Source: DASQMT01 sp963827335
GTDB lineage: Bacteria > Actinomycetota > Thermoleophilia > Solirubrobacterales > Solirubrobacteraceae
Direction: 5' to 3'
Assembly: GCA_963827335.1 (NCBI GenBank)
Contig: CAWHAP010000023.1
Coordinates: 434,001-498,000, forward strand
DNA length: 64,000 bases
The notes beneath the pieces are model-generated. The model had not been told where the DNA came from. It worked only from the letters and a program-made list of their open reading frames with translations, and did not search any database. Positions within the stretch are counted from its first letter, which is position 1. Every line of letters starts with the position of its first letter. Positions 49,369 through 57,336 of the stretch are shown here, piece after piece. The position numbers were made by a program, and so were the translations under genes.

Positions 49369-49944
49369 ATGGCCTTCGCAGGACAGACCCTCGAGAACCC
49401 CGTCAGCGGCGAGCGCATCACCTTCCTCCAGACCGCTGCCGACACCGACGGCCGGCTGCTCGAGTTCGAGCTCGAGCTGGCCGAGGACGGTCATGTGCCC
49501 GGCGCGCACGTGCACCCCGAGCAGGAGGAGCGCTTCCACGTGCTCGAGGGCACGATGCAGTTCCGCCTCGGGCTGCGCAGGATCGTCGCCGGCCCCGGCG
49601 AGACGGTCGTCGTGCCCGCCGGGCGCGTGCACCGCTTCGCCAACGGCGGCGAGGGCACGGCCCGCGTCCGCGTCGAGGTCGAGCCCGCCCTCGACATGGA
49701 GCAGCTCTTCGAGACCACCGTCGAGCTGGCGCACGAGGGCAACACGACCCGCAAGGGCATGCCCAAGCCGATGCACCTCGCCCTGTTCGTCCGCCGCTAC
49801 GAGCGCGAGGTCCGCGCCCCGTTCCCGCCGGCCTGGGCCGTGCGCGTGCTGATGGCGCCGCTCGCCGCGCTGGCGCGCCGCCGCGGCCACGCCGAGCGCT
49901 ACGTGCTCGCCGACGTGCACGCGCCCGTCGCGCTGCCGGCGTAG
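49369..49944 (+). CDS. Cupin-domain protein
   Basis: A 191-aa protein with a conserved single cupin barrel near its N-terminus. Motif 1 is GAHVHPEQEERFHVLEGTMQ (HxH, E and a later H) and motif 2 is PAGRVHRFANGGEG. Metal ligands are complete, so a mononuclear metal site is likely. The C-terminal third is helical with a hydrophobic stretch (WAVRVLMAPLAALARRRGH). ATG 49369 follows GGAG. It lies between the wall-enzyme locus and the VapBC pair. No substrate is apparent. Confidence 0.82.
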   Translation: MAFAGQTLENPVSGERITFLQTAADTDGRLLEFELELAEDGHVPGAHVHPEQEERFHVLEGTMQFRLGLRRIVAGPGETVVVPAGRVHRFANGGEGTARVRVEVEPALDMEQLFETTVELAHEGNTTRKGMPKPMHLALFVRRYEREVRAPFPPAWAVRVLMAPLAALARRRGHAERYVLADVHAPVALPA

Positions 49945-49994
49945 GTCCCTTTCTCCCGCTCCCGCTCGCGTCCGGTGACGGCGCGAACGGGAGC

Positions 49995-50027
49995 TGCAAT
50001 ATGCAGGTGGTGATGCTACTATGCAGG
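49995..50027 (+). promoter_or_regulatory. Candidate VapB operator/promoter with direct repeats
   Basis: TATGCAGG occurs at 50000-50007 and 50020-50027, exactly 20 bp (two helical turns) apart, and TGCAATATGCA (49995-50005) is partly palindromic. A TACTAT (50017-50022) could be the -10 of a leaderless vapB message at ATG 50029. This is the usual arrangement for autorepression by a ribbon-helix-helix antitoxin. Confidence 0.6.
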
Positions 50028-50028
50028 C

Positions 50029-50265
50029 ATGAGCGTGGCGATCACCATCCGCGACGTGCCCGACGCCGTCCGCGCCGAGCACGCCGGCCGCGCCGCCCGA
50101 GCCGGGAAGTCGCTGCAGGAGTACCTCCGCGGCCTGCTCATCGAGACGGCCGACCGACCCGCGGTCGACGACGTCATCGTCCGTGCGCGGGCGCGCGTGG
50201 AGACCACCGGCGCCCGCGTCGACGCCGCGACGATCCTCGCCGCGCGGGACGCAGATCGCCGGTGA
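50029..50265 (+). CDS. vapB: VapB-type antitoxin (FitA-like ribbon-helix-helix)
   Basis: A 78-aa antitoxin. The N-terminal ribbon-helix-helix DNA-binding part is recognised by VAITIRDVPDAVRAEHAGRA followed by ARAGKSLQEYLRGLL, as in FitA-type antitoxins. The acidic C-terminal part would wrap the toxin. Its stop overlaps the toxin start (GTGA at 50262-50265). Paired direct repeats upstream suggest autorepression. The product should be labile and protect against the PIN-domain nuclease. Confidence 0.88.
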   Translation: MSVAITIRDVPDAVRAEHAGRAARAGKSLQEYLRGLLIETADRPAVDDVIVRARARVETTGARVDAATILAARDADRR

Positions 50266-50672
50266 CGGCCCGCGTCGTCTGCGACGCCTCTGCACTGGTC
50301 GCGGTCCTGCTGGACAGCGGCGCCGACGGACGCTGGGCCACAGCTCAGCTCACCGGGGCCCATCTCATGGCCCCGAGCCTGCTCGGCTACGAGACGGCCA
50401 ACGTCATCCGGCGCCAGGAGCTCGCCGAGCACGTCGGCGCCGATCAGGCCGCGCAGGCGCACGCCGACCTCCGCGACCTGGCGATCGAGGCGTGGCCCTA
50501 CGACCTGCTCGCGCCGCGCGCGTGGGAGCTCCGCCAGAACCTGTCGATCTACGACGCGAGCTACGTGGCGCTCGCCGAGCTGGTCGACGCCGTGCTGGTG
50601 ACGCTCGACCGGAAGCTCGCCGAGGCGCCCGGTCCGCGCTGCAGGGTCGCGACACCAGGGCGCCAGGCTTAG
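50262..50672 (+). CDS. vapC: VapC-type PIN-domain toxin
   Basis: A 136-aa endoribonuclease toxin. The PIN-domain acidic residues are in VVCDASALVAVLLDSGADG (Asp), LLGYETANVIRRQELAE (Glu) and IYDASYVALAELVDAVLVTL then DRKL (two Asp). The four positions expected for metal-dependent RNase activity are present. GTG 50262 overlaps the antitoxin stop. VapC toxins cleave initiator tRNA or rRNA, but the target of this one is unknown. It is intact, so the module is probably active. Confidence 0.9.
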   Translation: MTARVVCDASALVAVLLDSGADGRWATAQLTGAHLMAPSLLGYETANVIRRQELAEHVGADQAAQAHADLRDLAIEAWPYDLLAPRAWELRQNLSIYDASYVALAELVDAVLVTLDRKLAEAPGPRCRVATPGRQA

Positions 50673-50758
50673 GCGCGAGGTTGGCCCCGATCGTCCCGCC
50701 CAGCAGCGGGAGCGCCGCCGTCCCACTGGCGTACGACGGCGCCCCGACCGCCATCGGC

Positions 50759-50974
50759 TCAGTCGCCGGACTCGTACTTGAAGGAGATCGCCAGCCGGAC
50801 CCGGAACGCCGTGACCCCGCCGTTCTCGATCGTGAGGTCCTGGCGGACCACCTCGGCGACGCGCAGGTCGCGCACCGTGTTCGCCGCGGTCTCGACCGCC
50901 GAGCGCGCGGCGGCCTCCCAGGACTCCGTGCTCGAGCCGATCACCTCGGTGACGCGATAGACGCTGTCGGCCAT
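50759..50974 (-). CDS. Dodecin (flavin-binding)
   Basis: A 71-aa protein of the dodecin family, small dodecamers that store riboflavin, FMN or related flavins and buffer them. It shows VYRVTEVIGSSTESWEAAAR, AVETAANTVRDLRVAEVV and a beta strand ending VRLAISFKYESGD. The aromatic residue stacking on the flavin in bacterial dodecins appears replaced in the DLRVAEVV stretch, so flavin affinity may differ. ATG 50974 with GGAGG upstream is the clear start. It is convergent with vapC and divergent from the kinase gene. Confidence 0.9.
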   Translation of the reverse strand: MADSVYRVTEVIGSSTESWEAAARSAVETAANTVRDLRVAEVVRQDLTIENGGVTAFRVRLAISFKYESGD

Positions 50975-51028
50975 GGCTGCTTCCTCCTCCTCCGGTGGCA
51001 GGTCGCCCGGGACGGTACCGTGCGCGCG

Positions 51029-51880
51029 ATGCCCGGGACAGTCGTGGTCGTAGGATCGCTGAACCAGGACGTGATCGTGGAGACGGAGCGGCGCCCGGCC
51101 GGGGGTGAGACGGTCCTCGGACGGTCGCTGAGCCGGGCGCAGGGCGGCAAGGGCGCGAACCAGGCGGCGGCCGCGGCGCGGGCCGGCGCACGCGTCGCGA
51201 TGGTCGGCTGCCTGGGCGACGACGCCGCCGGCGAGGCGCTGCGGGCGGGGCTCGAGCGGGCCGGCGTCGACACCGCCGCCGTCCGGGTCGTCGCGGGGGA
51301 GCCCTCCGGGACCGCGGTGATCGTGGTCGACGCGGAGGGCGAGAACTCGATCGTGGTGGTCGCGGGGGCGAACGGCCGGCTCGCCGCCGCCGACGTCGGC
51401 GCGGCGGTCGCGGGCGCCGCGATCGTGCTCGTCCAGCTCGAGATCCCCGAGGAGGCCGTCGCGGCGGCCGCGCGCGGCGCGGCGCGGCTCGTGCTCAACG
51501 CCAGCCCGGTGCGGGCCCTGCCCGGCGCGGTCCTCGCCGCGGCCGATCCGCTGATCGTCAACGCCGGGGAGGCCGCGGAGCTCGCGGCCGGCGAGCCGGA
51601 CACGGACCCGGACGCGCTCGCCGCCGCCCTGCTGGCGCGCGGCGCGCGCTCGGTCGTCGTCACCCTCGGCGCGGACGGCGCGCGCTGGACGACGCCGGCG
51701 GGCACGATCGCCTGCGACGCGCCTGCCGTGGACGTCGTCGACACGACCGGCGCCGGCGACGTGTTCGCCGGCACGCTCGCCGCGCGGCTCGCCGGCGGGG
51801 CGGATCCGGAGGAGGCCCTCGCCGCCGCCGTGGCCGCGGGCGCCGAGGCGGTCGGCTGGCGCGGCGCGCAGCCTGATTAA
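51029..51880 (+). CDS. Ribokinase-like PfkB carbohydrate kinase
   Basis: A 283-aa sugar or nucleoside kinase. PfkB motif 1 is AQGGKGANQAAAAARAGARV and motif 2, with the catalytic base, is DTTGAGDVFAGTLAARL. The GSLNQD and GENSIVVVAGAN stretches match ribokinases. ATG 51029 follows after the dodecin promoter region. The stop overlaps the convergent Crp-type gene by 4 bp. A nucleoside hydrolase gene lies 1.2 kb downstream, so phosphorylation of the ribose it releases is plausible, though the genes are not in one operon. Confidence 0.88.
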   Translation: MPGTVVVVGSLNQDVIVETERRPAGGETVLGRSLSRAQGGKGANQAAAAARAGARVAMVGCLGDDAAGEALRAGLERAGVDTAAVRVVAGEPSGTAVIVVDAEGENSIVVVAGANGRLAAADVGAAVAGAAIVLVQLEIPEEAVAAAARGAARLVLNASPVRALPGAVLAAADPLIVNAGEAAELAAGEPDTDPDALAAALLARGARSVVVTLGADGARWTTPAGTIACDAPAVDVVDTTGAGDVFAGTLAARLAGGADPEEALAAAVAAGAEAVGWRGAQPD

Positions 51881-52602
51881 CTCAGGGCCGCCACGAGCCG
51901 GTGGTGGCGCAGCTGCTCGGGCGGATCGCCATGCAGCACCCAGTGGCCGTTCGAGCGGCGGCTCACGGCGCCCGACCGGGTGAGCTCGCCCATCGCCGTG
52001 GTCACGGACGGCCGGTGGGCGCCGACCAGGTCGGCCAGCCGCTGGTGCGCGAGCGGCAGCGGCACGACGATGCCGTCCGGGTGCACGCGGCCCCAGCGCT
52101 CCGCGAGGTGCCACAGCATCAGCAGCAGGCGGTCGTCGACGCGCTGGTGGTAGGCGATCGCGAGCGCGACCGCGAGGTGGTGCGCGCGGCGCGTGCCGCG
52201 GTTGAAGAGCTCCACGCCCAGCACCGGCCACGGCGCCATCCGCTGGACGAGCCCGCTGTCGAGGACGGCGAGCCGCGAGGGCTCGAGCACGATCCAGCCG
52301 ACCTCGGCCCGCACGTGCGAGCCCTCGTCGTCCCACTGCCACGGGCGCATGACGTCGCCGTGGCCGAGCAGCTCGACGCAGCGGCGGCCGAGCACCTCGA
52401 CGGTGCGGCTCAGGAGGCCGTCGACGATGAGAAAGCCGCGGTGGTGCGTGTCGTGCTCGAGCGCGGCGGCAGCGTCCCACTCCCCGGGGGAGAGCCGCTG
52501 GACGCGGGCCAGCGCCTGGCGGCGCGCGCGTTCCAGGTCCTCGGGCGCGAGCCGGTCGGCCAGATCCGGGTCGGCGTCGACGATGCTCAGCTTTTCGGCC
52601 AC
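51877..52602 (-). CDS. Crp/Fnr-family transcriptional regulator
   Basis: A 241-aa regulator. The N-terminal cNMP-binding-like barrel (GFLIVDGLLSRTVEVLGRRC, VELLGHGDVMRPW) lacks a recognisable cyclic-nucleotide phosphate cassette and has no Fnr-type cysteine cluster. The C-terminal HTH_Crp has LAHQRLADLVGAHRPSVTTA followed by MGELTRSGAVSRR. Such actinobacterial members often sense unknown or no ligand. The gene is convergent with the ribokinase gene and divergent from the STAS gene. Regulated genes cannot be identified here. Confidence 0.87.
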   Translation of the reverse strand: MAEKLSIVDADPDLADRLAPEDLERARRQALARVQRLSPGEWDAAAALEHDTHHRGFLIVDGLLSRTVEVLGRRCVELLGHGDVMRPWQWDDEGSHVRAEVGWIVLEPSRLAVLDSGLVQRMAPWPVLGVELFNRGTRRAHHLAVALAIAYHQRVDDRLLLMLWHLAERWGRVHPDGIVVPLPLAHQRLADLVGAHRPSVTTAMGELTRSGAVSRRSNGHWVLHGDPPEQLRHHRLVAALS

Positions 52603-52699
52603 CGTGGCGTCCTACCCGCACGACCCATGTCGGCATGCCGACGTCGCAGCACCGACGCCGGCGCTCGGTGTGGCCGCGCGGCCGTGCCAGGTTGCCGGC

Positions 52700-53050
52700 A
52701 TGAACGACCTGGAGACTGAAACGGACCCATTGACGGGCGTTCCCGGCGTGCAGCTCGGCGGGGAGCTCGACCTCGGCAACGCCGCCTTCGTCGAGGAGCA
52801 GCTCGACACCGCGATCCACACCAGCGAGGGCGCGTTCGTGGTGGACCTCTGCGACGTGACCTTCCTCGACTCGAGCGCGATCAACGTGCTGCTGCGCGCG
52901 CGGGCGCAGCTCGGCCGGCGCGACCGGCAGCTCGTGGTCGTGTGCCCGCACGGGCCGGTCCGGCGCGTGTTCGAGCTGGCCGGCGTCTCGGACCTGTTCG
53001 CGCTCTTCGAGTCGCGCGCCGAGGCGGCCGCGGCGCTCGTGCCGCGCTGA
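52700..53050 (+). CDS. STAS-domain protein (anti-sigma factor antagonist-like)
   Basis: A 116-aa protein with a single STAS domain. Recognised stretches are LGGELDLGNAAFVEEQLDTA, VVDLCDVTFLDSSAINVLLR (the phosphoacceptor-type Ser in DSSAINVL) and FELAGVSDLFALFESRAEA. In Bacillus, SpoIIAA and RsbV proteins of this kind bind anti-sigma kinases when dephosphorylated. No partner kinase or sigma factor gene is nearby. ATG 52700 begins the protein; 13 bp separate it from the nucleoside hydrolase start. Confidence 0.9.
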   Translation: MNDLETETDPLTGVPGVQLGGELDLGNAAFVEEQLDTAIHTSEGAFVVDLCDVTFLDSSAINVLLRARAQLGRRDRQLVVVCPHGPVRRVFELAGVSDLFALFESRAEAAAALVPR

Positions 53051-53063
53051 GCGACCGCCTATC

Positions 53064-53981
53064 GTGCCGCGGGTGGCGGTTTCCATCCTGCTCGACTGCG
53101 ATCCGGGGCACGACGACGCGATCGCCATCCTGCTCGCGGCCGGGCACCCGGGGATCGACCTGCGCGCGATCACCACGGTCGCCGGCAACGGGCTGCTCGA
53201 CCAGGTCACGCGCAACGCGCGCGGGGTCGCGACGCTCGCCGGCCTCGACGGGATCCCCATCGCCGCCGGCGCCGAGGGCCATGCCGACCTGGAGGTCGCG
53301 ACCGACGTGCACGGCGAGAGCGCGCTCGACGGCCCGCCGCTGCCGGAGCCGGCGGTCCCGCTCGACCCCCGGCCGGCGCGCGCGCTGATCACCGGCGCGG
53401 CCGACCCCTACACGCTCGTCGCGACGGGTCCCCTGACCAACGTCGCCGCGGCGCTCGACGGCCTGCGCCCCGGCCAGGTGCGCGAGATCGTGTGGATGGG
53501 GGGCTCGACCGGTCGCGGCAACCGGACTCCTTACGCCGAGTTCAACGCCTGGGCGGATCCCGAGGCGGCGGAAGCCGTGCTGGCGAGCGGGATCCCGTTC
53601 ACGATGATCGGCCTGAACCTGACCCACCAGGCGCTCGCCACGCCGGAGGTGATCGCGCGCATCGGCGCGCTCGGCACGCCGCTCGCCGGCTGGGTGAACG
53701 GCCTGCTCGCGTTCTTCGCCTCCACCTACCGCGAGCTGTTCGGCTTCGACGATCCGCCCGTGCACGACCCCTGCGCGGTGGCGCTGGTCGCCGAGCCGGC
53801 CGTCGTCCGCTGCGTGCCCGCGTTCATGGCGATCGAGACGGCCGGGCGCTGGACCCGCGGGGCGACCGTCGTCGACCTCGACGGCCGGCTCGGGCACGCC
53901 CCGAACGCCCAGGTGGCGGTCGAGCTCGACGTGGAGCGCTTCTGGACGCTCGTGGTCGACGCGCTCGGGCGGCTGGGCTGA
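53064..53981 (+). CDS. Inosine/uridine-type nucleoside hydrolase
   Basis: A 305-aa enzyme that cleaves ribonucleosides into base and ribose. The calcium/ribose-binding DCDPGHDDAIA opens the protein; TTVAGNGLLDQVTRNA, VATGPLTNVAAAL, the GLNLTHQAL stretch and the later VHDPCAVALV (metal Asp) are in family order. GTG 53064 follows the STAS gene by 13 bp, so both are probably one transcript with the next gene, 2 bp after the stop. Substrate preference between purine and pyrimidine nucleosides cannot be judged. Confidence 0.93.
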   Translation: MPRVAVSILLDCDPGHDDAIAILLAAGHPGIDLRAITTVAGNGLLDQVTRNARGVATLAGLDGIPIAAGAEGHADLEVATDVHGESALDGPPLPEPAVPLDPRPARALITGAADPYTLVATGPLTNVAAALDGLRPGQVREIVWMGGSTGRGNRTPYAEFNAWADPEAAEAVLASGIPFTMIGLNLTHQALATPEVIARIGALGTPLAGWVNGLLAFFASTYRELFGFDDPPVHDPCAVALVAEPAVVRCVPAFMAIETAGRWTRGATVVDLDGRLGHAPNAQVAVELDVERFWTLVVDALGRLG

Positions 53982-53983
53982 GC

Positions 53984-55459
53984 GTGCCGCGGCCGGCCGC
54001 GCTCCCGCCGGCGCTCGCCGCGCTGCTCGTGGCGGGCGCGTCGGGATCCGTGCTCGTGCTGGAGATCCTCGGGGTGCGGCTCCTCGCGCCCTACGTCGGC
54101 CTCACGCTGGAGACGTACACGACGATCATCGGCGTCGTGCTCGCCGGGATCGCCGCGGGCGCCGCGCTCGGCGGCCTCGCGGCCGATCAGTTCGACGGGC
54201 GGCGGCTGCTCGCGGTGCTCCTGATCGCCGGCGGGCTGCTGGCGATCGCGACGGTCCCGCTCGTGCGTGTGCTCGGGGAGGCGCTCGACGGCGGCGGCGA
54301 CGCGGGCGCGCTCGCCATCGCGATGTTCGCCCTGCTGCCGGCGGCGGCGGTGCTGAGCGCGATCACGCCGGTCGTCGTCAAGCTCCAGCTGGCCGACCTC
54401 GCGTCGAGCGGGAGCGTGGTGGGCCGGCTCTCGGCCTGGGCGACGGGGGGCGCGCTCGTGGGGACGTTCGCGACCGGGTTCGTGCTCGTCCCGCTGCTGC
54501 CCGTCCGGGTGACGGTGATCGCCGTCGGCGCGCTGCTCGTGCTGACCGGCTGCGCCGTCGCGGCCGCGTTCCGCGCGCTCCCGGGCCCGGCGCCGGCGGT
54601 GGCGGCCGGCGCCGCCGTCATGCTCGCCGCGGCCGCGGCGGCGGCCGGAACCCGCTGCACCACCGAGAGCGTCTACTACTGCGCGCAGGTGGAAGCCGAC
54701 CCGACCCGGCCGTCGGCGCGGGTGCTGCGGCTCGACGACCTGCGCCATTCCTACGTCGATCTGGCCGACCCGCGCCACCTGGAGTTCGCGTACGTGCGCT
54801 GGATGGGCGACGCGCTCGACGCGCTGCGCCCGGCCGGCGCGCCGCTCGACGCGGTCTTCGTGGGCGGCGGCGGCTTCACGCTGCCGCGCTACCTCGCGGC
54901 GACGCGGCCCGGCTCCCGCTCCCGCGTGCTCGAGGTCGACCCGCAGCTGATCGACCTGGCCCGCGACGAGCTGGGACTGCGGACCGGCCCGGACCTCGAG
55001 GTCCGCGTCGGCGACGCGCGCGTGACGCTGCGCGACCGGCCCGACGCCTCGGCCGACGTCGTCGTCGGCGACGCGTTCGGGGGCCGCACGATCCCCTGGC
55101 ACCTGGCGACGACGGAGTTCGCGCAGGACGTCCGGCGCGTCCTGCGGCCCGGCGGCGCCTACCTGCTCAACGTGATCGACTACGGCGGGCTCGCCCTCGT
55201 GCGCGCGGAGGCGGCGACCCTGCTGCGCACGTTCTCCGACGTCGCGCTCGTCGCCGTGCCGCGCCGCCCCGGCGGCGCGCCGGCCGGCGGCAACCTCGTG
55301 CTCATCGCGTCGCAGCGGCCGCTGCCCGCGGCGGTCGGCTCGAGCGCCGAGGGCGCGCGCATCTACCGCCGCGCAGAGGTCGAGCGGCTGCTGGGCGGCG
55401 CCGACCCGCTGACCGACGACGACGCCCCGGCCGATCAGCTACTCAGCGGATCGACGTGA
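53984..55459 (+). CDS. Membrane-fused spermidine synthase-like protein
   Basis: A 491-aa protein with about six membrane helices in its N-terminal half (from LAALLVAGASGSVLVLEILG to LLVLTGCAVAAAFRAL), as in MFS-fused polyamine synthase homologues. The C-terminal half is a SAM/decarboxylated-SAM-binding domain: VFVGGGGFTLPRYLAATRPG, RVLEVDPQLIDLARDELGL, VRVGDARVTLRD and VVVGDAFGGRTIPWHL. Whether it makes polyamines is open, since many fused forms have diverged. GTG 53984 starts 2 bp after the nucleoside hydrolase stop. It overlaps the convergent lipoprotein gene by 17 bp. Confidence 0.88.
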   Translation: MPRPAALPPALAALLVAGASGSVLVLEILGVRLLAPYVGLTLETYTTIIGVVLAGIAAGAALGGLAADQFDGRRLLAVLLIAGGLLAIATVPLVRVLGEALDGGGDAGALAIAMFALLPAAAVLSAITPVVVKLQLADLASSGSVVGRLSAWATGGALVGTFATGFVLVPLLPVRVTVIAVGALLVLTGCAVAAAFRALPGPAPAVAAGAAVMLAAAAAAAGTRCTTESVYYCAQVEADPTRPSARVLRLDDLRHSYVDLADPRHLEFAYVRWMGDALDALRPAGAPLDAVFVGGGGFTLPRYLAATRPGSRSRVLEVDPQLIDLARDELGLRTGPDLEVRVGDARVTLRDRPDASADVVVGDAFGGRTIPWHLATTEFAQDVRRVLRPGGAYLLNVIDYGGLALVRAEAATLLRTFSDVALVAVPRRPGGAPAGGNLVLIASQRPLPAAVGSSAEGARIYRRAEVERLLGGADPLTDDDAPADQLLSGST

Positions 55460-57272
55460 AGTTCCAGTCCCAGGTCGTCGAGTAGCCGTTCTGCACGCCG
55501 CGCACGTTCGGCGACGCCACCGCCGACTGGTAGTCCCACATGAACGGGACCGCCGGGGCCAGCGCGACGACCGCCTTGTTCACGTCGGCCCACGCCTGCG
55601 CGCGCTTGGCCGGGTCGATGACGGTCTTCGCCTTCTCGATCGCGGCGTTCACGCCCGGGTCGTCGAGCTCGGACCAGTTCACGTTGCTCGCCTCGAGGAT
55701 CAGCCGGCCGTCGAACGTCGGGTCGAGCACCGTCTGCGGGTCGTTGAAGTCCTGCGCCCAGCCGAACGACGGGCACACGTTGACCTCGGAGCCGGAGACC
55801 TGGCAGAAGCGGGTGAGCATCGTGTCGCGCGTGACCAGCCGGAGCTTCGTCTTGAAGCCGAGCTCGTTCAGCTGGGCCTCGACGATCTGGCCGATCGACT
55901 TGTCCGGCTCGCTGTTGTCGGCGACGAGCAGGAGCGTCTCGCCGCCCTCGTACTTGCCGGAGGCGTAGCCGGCGGCCTTGAAGTACTTCGCCGCGAGCGC
56001 GGGGTCGCCCTCCGGCTTGCGCATGAAGTCGAGCTCGGGCCAGCCCTCCGGCCCGCCGGACTCCTCGAAGCCCGCCATGCCGGGCGGGATCCAGTGCTGC
56101 GCGATCGGGCCGAGCGCCTCGCCGCCGCGCTGCTGGCGCAGCGCCGTGCGGTCCATGCCCGCGATCACGGCCTTGCGCACGTCCACGTCGTCGAACGGCG
56201 GGCGGCTGGTGTCCATCGACACCCCGCGCCAGCCGCCGCTCGGCAGCGCGGACAGCTGCGGCTTGTCGCTCTCCAGCAGTCGCTCGAGCTGGCTCGCCGG
56301 CGGCTGGAAGTTGCCGGAGGCCATGCTCTCGCCCGACAGCACCCGCCGCGTCGCGACGGCGGTGTCGTCGTTGCCGGACTGGATCTCGATCGCGTCCAGG
56401 AACGCGGGGCGGAAGTCGCCGTCGGGCGTGTAGTCGGGGTTGCGCACGATGCTGATGCGCCGGCCGGGGGTGTAGCCCGTCAGCTTGCCGTCGGCATCGC
56501 TCTCGACCATGTAGGGCCCGGTGAACACCGCGTGCTGCTCGCCGTAGGTCGACGGGGCGGCGCGGTCGTAGCGCTGCGCGTACTCCTTCGGCACGGGGAT
56601 CGAGATCGGCATCGCGAGCGCGCCCGCGAGCGCGGCGCCGCCGTTCCTCGTGAGCTTGAAGACGAGCGTCGTGTCGTCGGGCGTGCGGATCCCGCTGATC
56701 GGCCGGTAGTCGCCCGGGGGGCCGGCCGGCGCGCCGACGAGGTCGCTGAAGTACGTCCGCACGTAGCCGTTCTGCACGTTGGACGTGAACGCGCGCTCGA
56801 TCGCGTACTTGACGTCCGCCGACGTGGCGGCGCGGCTGACGGGCGGCGAGAACATGATCCCGGGCCGCAGCTTCACCGTCACCGTCCTGCCGTCGCCCGA
56901 GATGTCGGGCGGGCCGGCCGCGAGGTCCGGCACGGGCTCCGTGACGTCGCGCGGATCGTAGGCGTAGAGCCCCCGGTGCACGGCGTTGAGGATCCCGATC
57001 GCGTACGTGTAGTAGGTCTTGCCGGGATCGAGGAAGTCGACGTCGCCGGCCGAGAGCACCAGGAGCTTGCCGCCGCGCTTGCCCTCGTCGGCCTTGGGGA
57101 CGTTCTCCACCGCGCTGCCCGCGAACAGCTGGTCGGTCACGCTCGCGGCCGTCTCGCCGCCCTGACCGACCGGCGCTCCGTCGCGCCCGCCGCTCGAGCC
57201 CTCGTCGTCTCCACAGGCAGCGAGGGCGGCGGCCGCGAGCAGCGCGACGGCGTACGGCAGGCGGGGGGTCAT
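55443..57272 (-). CDS. Peptide-type ABC transporter substrate-binding lipoprotein (SBP_bac_5)
   Basis: A 609-aa extracytoplasmic binding protein. ATG 57272 begins MTPRLPYAVALLAAAALAAC with a lipobox (LAAC), followed by the acidic, Ser/Gly-rich GDDEGSSGGRDG linker. The SBP_bac_5 fold shows in VLSAGDVDFLDPGKTYYTYA, VPDLAAGPPDISGDGRTVTV, KLRPGIMF and FAQSRVA-type C-terminal stretches such as WADVNKAVVALAPAVPFMWD. It would bind oligopeptides or similar solutes outside the membrane. No permease or ATPase gene of the Opp type lies beside it. A longer frame to 57320 would lack a lipobox. Confidence 0.92.
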   Translation of the reverse strand: MTPRLPYAVALLAAAALAACGDDEGSSGGRDGAPVGQGGETAASVTDQLFAGSAVENVPKADEGKRGGKLLVLSAGDVDFLDPGKTYYTYAIGILNAVHRGLYAYDPRDVTEPVPDLAAGPPDISGDGRTVTVKLRPGIMFSPPVSRAATSADVKYAIERAFTSNVQNGYVRTYFSDLVGAPAGPPGDYRPISGIRTPDDTTLVFKLTRNGGAALAGALAMPISIPVPKEYAQRYDRAAPSTYGEQHAVFTGPYMVESDADGKLTGYTPGRRISIVRNPDYTPDGDFRPAFLDAIEIQSGNDDTAVATRRVLSGESMASGNFQPPASQLERLLESDKPQLSALPSGGWRGVSMDTSRPPFDDVDVRKAVIAGMDRTALRQQRGGEALGPIAQHWIPPGMAGFEESGGPEGWPELDFMRKPEGDPALAAKYFKAAGYASGKYEGGETLLLVADNSEPDKSIGQIVEAQLNELGFKTKLRLVTRDTMLTRFCQVSGSEVNVCPSFGWAQDFNDPQTVLDPTFDGRLILEASNVNWSELDDPGVNAAIEKAKTVIDPAKRAQAWADVNKAVVALAPAVPFMWDYQSAVASPNVRGVQNGYSTTWDWNFTSIR

Positions 57273-57310
57273 CGACCGACGGTACGGCGTTACCGAGGGT
57301 GATCGCCGTA

Positions 57311-57328
57311 ACGCGGGCACCCCCGCGT
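57311..57328 (-). terminator. Terminator-like hairpin downstream of the 679-aa secreted protein
   Basis: ACGCGGG (57311-57317) pairs with CCCGCGT (57322-57328) around CACC, 9 bp beyond the stop at 57337 on the minus strand. Confidence 0.45.
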
Positions 57329-57336
57329 AACCCGAT

